Of a stretch of 64,000 bases of DNA, positions 59,563 to 64,000 are shown piece after piece. Positions within the stretch are counted from its first letter, which is position 1. Every line of letters starts with the position of its first letter. The notes beneath the pieces are model-generated. The model was not told where the DNA came from and ran no database searches. It saw only the letters and a list, made by a program, of their open reading frames with translations. Source of the stretch: Aptenodytes patagonicus (Eukaryota > Chordata > Aves > Sphenisciformes > Spheniscidae). Location of the stretch: positions 12,218,417 to 12,282,416 of the forward strand of contig NC_134959.1 of the NCBI RefSeq assembly GCF_965638725.1. Direction: 5' to 3'. Made by a program: the position numbers and the translations under genes.

Positions 59563-61511
59563 GTAAGTAGGTAAAGACAGAAAACTTTTTCATGTAATTG
59601 CTTGTGCTCTTGCATTTAGTTTTATAACAGTGGAGTTAGGAAATCATAGCAAGCCTGACTTAGCTGCTGCCATGAAATCCTTTATCATAGAAATTTACCG
59701 TACCTCTTGTTGGTGGCAAGTTTTCTTGTAAAACAAGGGAAGATACCACCTCAGGTCTGGAAACAGTGCCTTCCTTTCAGCGAGGCACTGCATCAGCGAT
59801 AAACAGTCCCACCTTATTAATCTGACTAGGGCTATAGCAAACCTGGCTGGTGGCAGGTCAGGACCCTCTTACGGTGGCACACTGCACAGTACCAGCGTGC
59901 CCAGAGGCAGAGTTACTGCAGATCATGGCGTGTTCAAAAGTAATGTTTGTTTAGACATTTGCACAGTAGCGATACTCACGTGCTTCCTCGTTTTCGTTTC
60001 TTCTCTCATCATTCTGTTTTTAACAAGTCTACGTCCAAACTATCATGGGCTAACATAAAACGTAACAAAGGTGACTTTCCTTTGAAATTGTCTCCCCTCC
60101 TGCATCATCTTTCACCTGATGACAAAAATCAGGGTTTGCGCTACTTACCCATTGCGTCCAAGGGAACAGAATTTTTCCATTTGGTTTTCAAAAAGAAATG
60201 CATACAAACATAACTGTTCTTTTGATAAATAAAAGCTTTTAAAGCTTCTAAAGATAGGCAAATTTTACCTTCCTAGAAGCTGCTCTGTAGAGCCTGATGA
60301 GTAATTACAGCCTTTGCAAGAGAATATTGGAAATTCACAGCAACCTTTTGCCTAAAGCAACTGACGAGAAAGCGGTATCATTTTCTGTTCTTCAGGCAGC
60401 TGATAATCATAATGACATTTTTATTGTTTACAAAGTAATCTTGTTATCACACACCTTCCTTAAATGAAATACGTTGCATGTTTCAGCTATAAACAAAGTT
60501 GTTAACGTGGTTCTAGGGTGGAAAACCAGGTTCGTAAATGCCTCAAGTCTTATTTCACAGGACACTTACCTTTATGGGTTTTCTAGGTCACAGTGTGTTT
60601 CCTAAGTCTTCTGCAGAGGAACAGTACTTGGAGATAGTTACAGCTGCTGTACTTTGGATGTTAAATGCAGGTTTGAAAGCCATAGTAATGAAACTGCCTT
60701 AGACTGTCCTCAGAAGAGGGTCAACAGTCGAAAAGCTTCGCAGCCATGCACAGGCAAGGGAGAGGAGCTGTCTTGCCTGTAAGGTTACATATAAAATTGT
60801 AACCACAATAAAAATTGTTCATCTTTGTGATAAGGATTATTTAAATAAACTGTCACAGGATAGATGAAAATTAATTCTTGAGCCAGCAGCCCAAATAAGA
60901 TTCTCAGAGATTAAGGCTGAATGAATTTAGTTCACCGAGGGCAGAAAGCTCTGTCTTTTGTAAAGAAGAATCTGCTTCTGTTAACTTTTTCGTCCTCAAA
61001 CATCAGTACAGCATTGGCATTTTGCTTACTCTCCACAAGATATAAACCTTTACATTTTGGCTAGCTTAGGGGCTGAATGGAATTTTTATTTTTACTCATT
61101 GAAGTAACAACAGCCTACATTTATGAGAAACGAACTTAATGCTTTTTGCCTAAATACATCTGGAAACGGGACACATTTACTACCGAGTACGTATCCAGTT
61201 TTAAATGCCAAGTGACAAAGACTTGTATTTGAAGAGGTGAACCAGCTGCTATGGGCACGACGGAATAGCAAGGGTTGCCTATTAGGCTGTGATCTGTATA
61301 GGGTAGTGTCACAGCAGTCATAGTCAAGGATAGTAATGCTTTGCAGAGCTTGAGGGAATTTCTGGTGAGATCCAGAAAAATGTAAGAGAAGGGTAGCGAG
61401 AGCCATTGCCCAGGGAGGTAAGAGCAAGGAAATTTTGGTGTTGAGAAAAAAGTACAGACCATCAGCAGCTACGGTAACCAAGCTGCTATGTAATTAAAGT
61501 TCCTAAGACAG

Positions 61512-62071
61512 TGTCCTGGTTTCGGCAGGGATAGAGTTAATTTCCTTTCTAGTAGCTGGTACAGTGCTGTGTTTTGGATTTGGGATGAGAACAAAGTTGA
61601 TAACGCACCGATGTTTTAGTTGTTGCTAGGTAATGCTTACACTAGCCAAGGACTTTTTAGTTTTCCATGCTCTACTGACTGAGAAGGCTGGAGGTGCACA
61701 AGGAGCTGGGAGGGGGCACAGCCAGGACAGCTGACCCCAACTGGCCAAAGGGACATTCCATACCATGGGACGTCATGCTCAGTACATATACTGGGGAAAG
61801 CTGGCCGGGGGGGGCCGCTGCTCGGGGACTGGCTGGGCATCGGTCGGCGGGTGGTGAGCAATTGCACTGTGCATCACTTGCTTTGTATATTCTTTTATTA
61901 TTATTGTTATTATTATTACTATTTTATTTCAATTATTAAACTGTTCTTATCTCAACCCACGAGTTTTTCTCACTTGTGCTCTTCCAATTCTCTCCCCCAT
62001 CTCACTGGGTGGGGGGGAGTGAGCGAGCGGCTGCGTGGTACTTAGTTGCCGACTGAAATTAAACCATGACA
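61512..62071 (+). mobile_element. Solo LTR, sense to CEP89, with perfect target duplication
   Basis: Begins TGTCCTGGTTTCGGC and ends AACCATGACA, with perfect TGTC/GACA terminal inverted repeats. Identical 5-bp flanks GACAG (61507-61511 and 62072-62076) mark the integration. 560 bp. It has ATT-rich simple sequence before an ATTAAA that may be the polyadenylation signal. The CRE is altered (GGACGTCA, 61768-61775) and the TATA box reads CATATA (61785-61790). No internal region is present. The 5-bp duplication fits an ERVL- or ERV1-like class rather than the 6 bp of ERVK. Confidence 0.93.
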
Positions 62072-64000
62072 GACAGCTGGGAGGTTGTGACTAGCAAGAA
62101 TAAAGACACCCCCTCCCCAACCCATTCTGCTGAATGCATTTTTAGATTTTGATCGGGTCAGAGTTTTAAAACAAAAAAAACCCCAAAACACACAGAGACA
62201 AAACCCCCTTGTCTAACTATAGTTGGGTCGTAACTGCTGCTTCTTGGATACTCACCTGAAAAACAGCTGAACTATAAAAGCAGTACATTCTGCCACACTG
62301 AAAAGACTTACCTATGACTGCAGTATACTGTGTGCAAAGCCAGGGGCATCTGCAACGTGCTTCCTTGACAACAACATGCTTTGACTGCTCATTCCAAAGC
62401 AAAGTCAGCGAGCGCTTTCAGATTCTGCATCTCAGCTCTGTTTAAAAATTAATCCTTCAGGAAGAGTTCAGATACACCACTACCTCTAACGGCATGTGTT
62501 TCCTTGCTACTGAAGTAATGTTAACCACGTGGATACTTTTAAAACTAGTCTCTTTGAACTGTTTTTTCTAAAATCGATGCAGTTGCTATTGAACAATGTA
62601 TGGACTGAAAATGAGCATCCCATTTGTCAGGCATGCTGTCGGTGTTAAATGACAATTCAGAATTCGGTGATCTTTAGTTTCACCTTCTTCAAGTTTTCTC
62701 TGCCTCAAGCTCATACAAGCATTAACATTGAAACTATCTAAAAAAAACAGTCTTGGTTTTAGAAATTAGGTGAAATAAAGCCTGGGTCATGTTCTGCGCT
62801 ACAATAAGGGTAAACCAGATTAAGTATATTAATAGTAGAACATAAGCACACACCGCATGCAGACTCCAGTTGGAGAGGAGTGGCAACAGAGAACAGGAGC
62901 TTGTCCCTATCAAGATATAAAAGTTCATTTAAAAACAAAACAAGATGCTGAAAATGTTCCAAGATCACAGTACAAAGAGCCAGAGTCAACCAATATGTGA
63001 AACTCCGGATGGCTTTTTGGGGGGAGTTCAATCGTGTAATTTTACTCTTTGTGCCTCCCCCAAAATGTAAGCTGAGGATAGTAACTGCCTTTGTAAAGCA
63101 TTTTGAAGCATATGCTGAGAAACTGGTATTATTAGACACTCTTACCGCTGGCTCAAGGAGAAATGTACTTTGTGAGAACAAAGTCATCTACAGTTTTGGC
63201 GTTTCAAAAAAAAAAAAGAAAAAAGAAAAAGAGAGATGGCTTCTCAATAGCTTTTTAGAGACTTGGCAGAAATGGAAAGGTCCAACTCATTAACGTGGCT
63301 TCCCATGTTCTTGAGCAGAGTCTTGGACTACTCTTAGCAACTGTACTGCTTTCACCTGCCTTCTTTTGCTTTAATTCCATTCTTAATGGCTAACAATCTC
63401 TTCCACTACCAAAAGTTCATTCCAAGCAATATATACAAGGATAATCTTAAGGCCTTCTCAGGAAGTTTTTTTTTCATCTTCCATCTATATATTCAGTCAT
63501 AAGGTGAAACACAAAATGAACTAGTGCTATGTCTGGGCCGCTTTTTACCACTTTTTTTAACGTTCTCAGTGTTATTGATCACAAAGGGCTCTGTAAGAAA
63601 TACTGATTATGTATTTTCTAGTATACACCTTTTGCCAGAAACGTAGCCTGACAGCATTTAATCTCAACACGTATATGTTGTGCATTGATTTGCTTCTCAT
63701 TTTTAGAATCTGGTATTCAGGAGAATTTGTGTAAAGGGCTAGCTCTATCAAGTGCTTCAGGTAGTGGCTTGAAGTGACTGTGTTAGAGAAGTCTATACCA
63801 TTAAGATTTGTGTGCTCATTTTCTATGCAATAGCTTTTCTTTCCACTTCAAATGATCTTGATTTTCTGATTATTTTGTATTTTGACATATACTAGAAGCA
63901 AGTCAGAGGAAACCCAAGAGCTTAACCTTGACCAAATATAACTTAAAGAGTCTGCTGTTGGAATACACTGCATTATTAAATGATGTTAGCTGCCACGTTT

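Noticed and set aside
61092-61481. Overlapping 129- and 108-codon minus-strand frames just left of the solo LTR
   Set aside because: Two overlapping frames with no family resemblance. They are outside the LTR boundary, so they are not retroviral genes.
62759-63187. A 142-codon minus-strand open frame
   Set aside because: No recognisable motifs, splice support or polyadenylation context; it lies in a CEP89 intron.

Overview
The window is nuclear DNA from a vertebrate, almost certainly a bird. Exons are short and sit in long AT-rich introns with GT/AG (twice GC/AG) borders. The identifiable interspersed repeats are two CR1 LINE 3' ends and four copies of one LTR family of the kind common in bird genomes. 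The LTR family and intron sizes suggest a neoavian bird rather than a chicken relative, but this is inference.

Layout: (1) 1 to about 18.1 kb, plus strand: the 3' part of RHPN2 (rhophilin-2), 13 coding exons covering the end of HR1, the BRO1 domain, the PDZ domain and the C-terminus. The first exons lie left of the window. (2) About 18.3-21.5 kb, minus strand: complete FAAP24 in four coding exons, 215 residues, tail-to-tail with RHPN2. (3) About 21.4-22.4 kb: a CpG-rich island between FAAP24 and CEP89, which start head-to-head. (4) 21.98-64 kb, plus strand: CEP89, 18 coding exons (about 720 residues). The last exon or exons lie beyond the right edge. The order and orientation match my recollection of human 19q13.11 (RHPN2-FAAP24-CEP89), so this is conserved microsynteny.

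The three genes do not form a pathway. RHPN2 is a Rho-binding scaffold, FAAP24 a DNA-binding partner of FANCM in interstrand-crosslink repair, and CEP89 a distal-appendage protein of the mother centriole. The functional link the sequence suggests is the shared FAAP24/CEP89 promoter and a possible overlap of the RHPN2 and FAAP24 3' ends.

All exon joins were checked by hand for phase, and every listed join keeps the frame. No new biological system was found. The points most worth a second look are two GC-AG introns in CEP89, degenerate RFX X-box-like sites in the shared promoter, two exon-like segments with strong splice sites in CEP89 introns, a partly preserved nuclease-like motif in FAAP24, and intact CRE plus TATA elements in solo LTRs.
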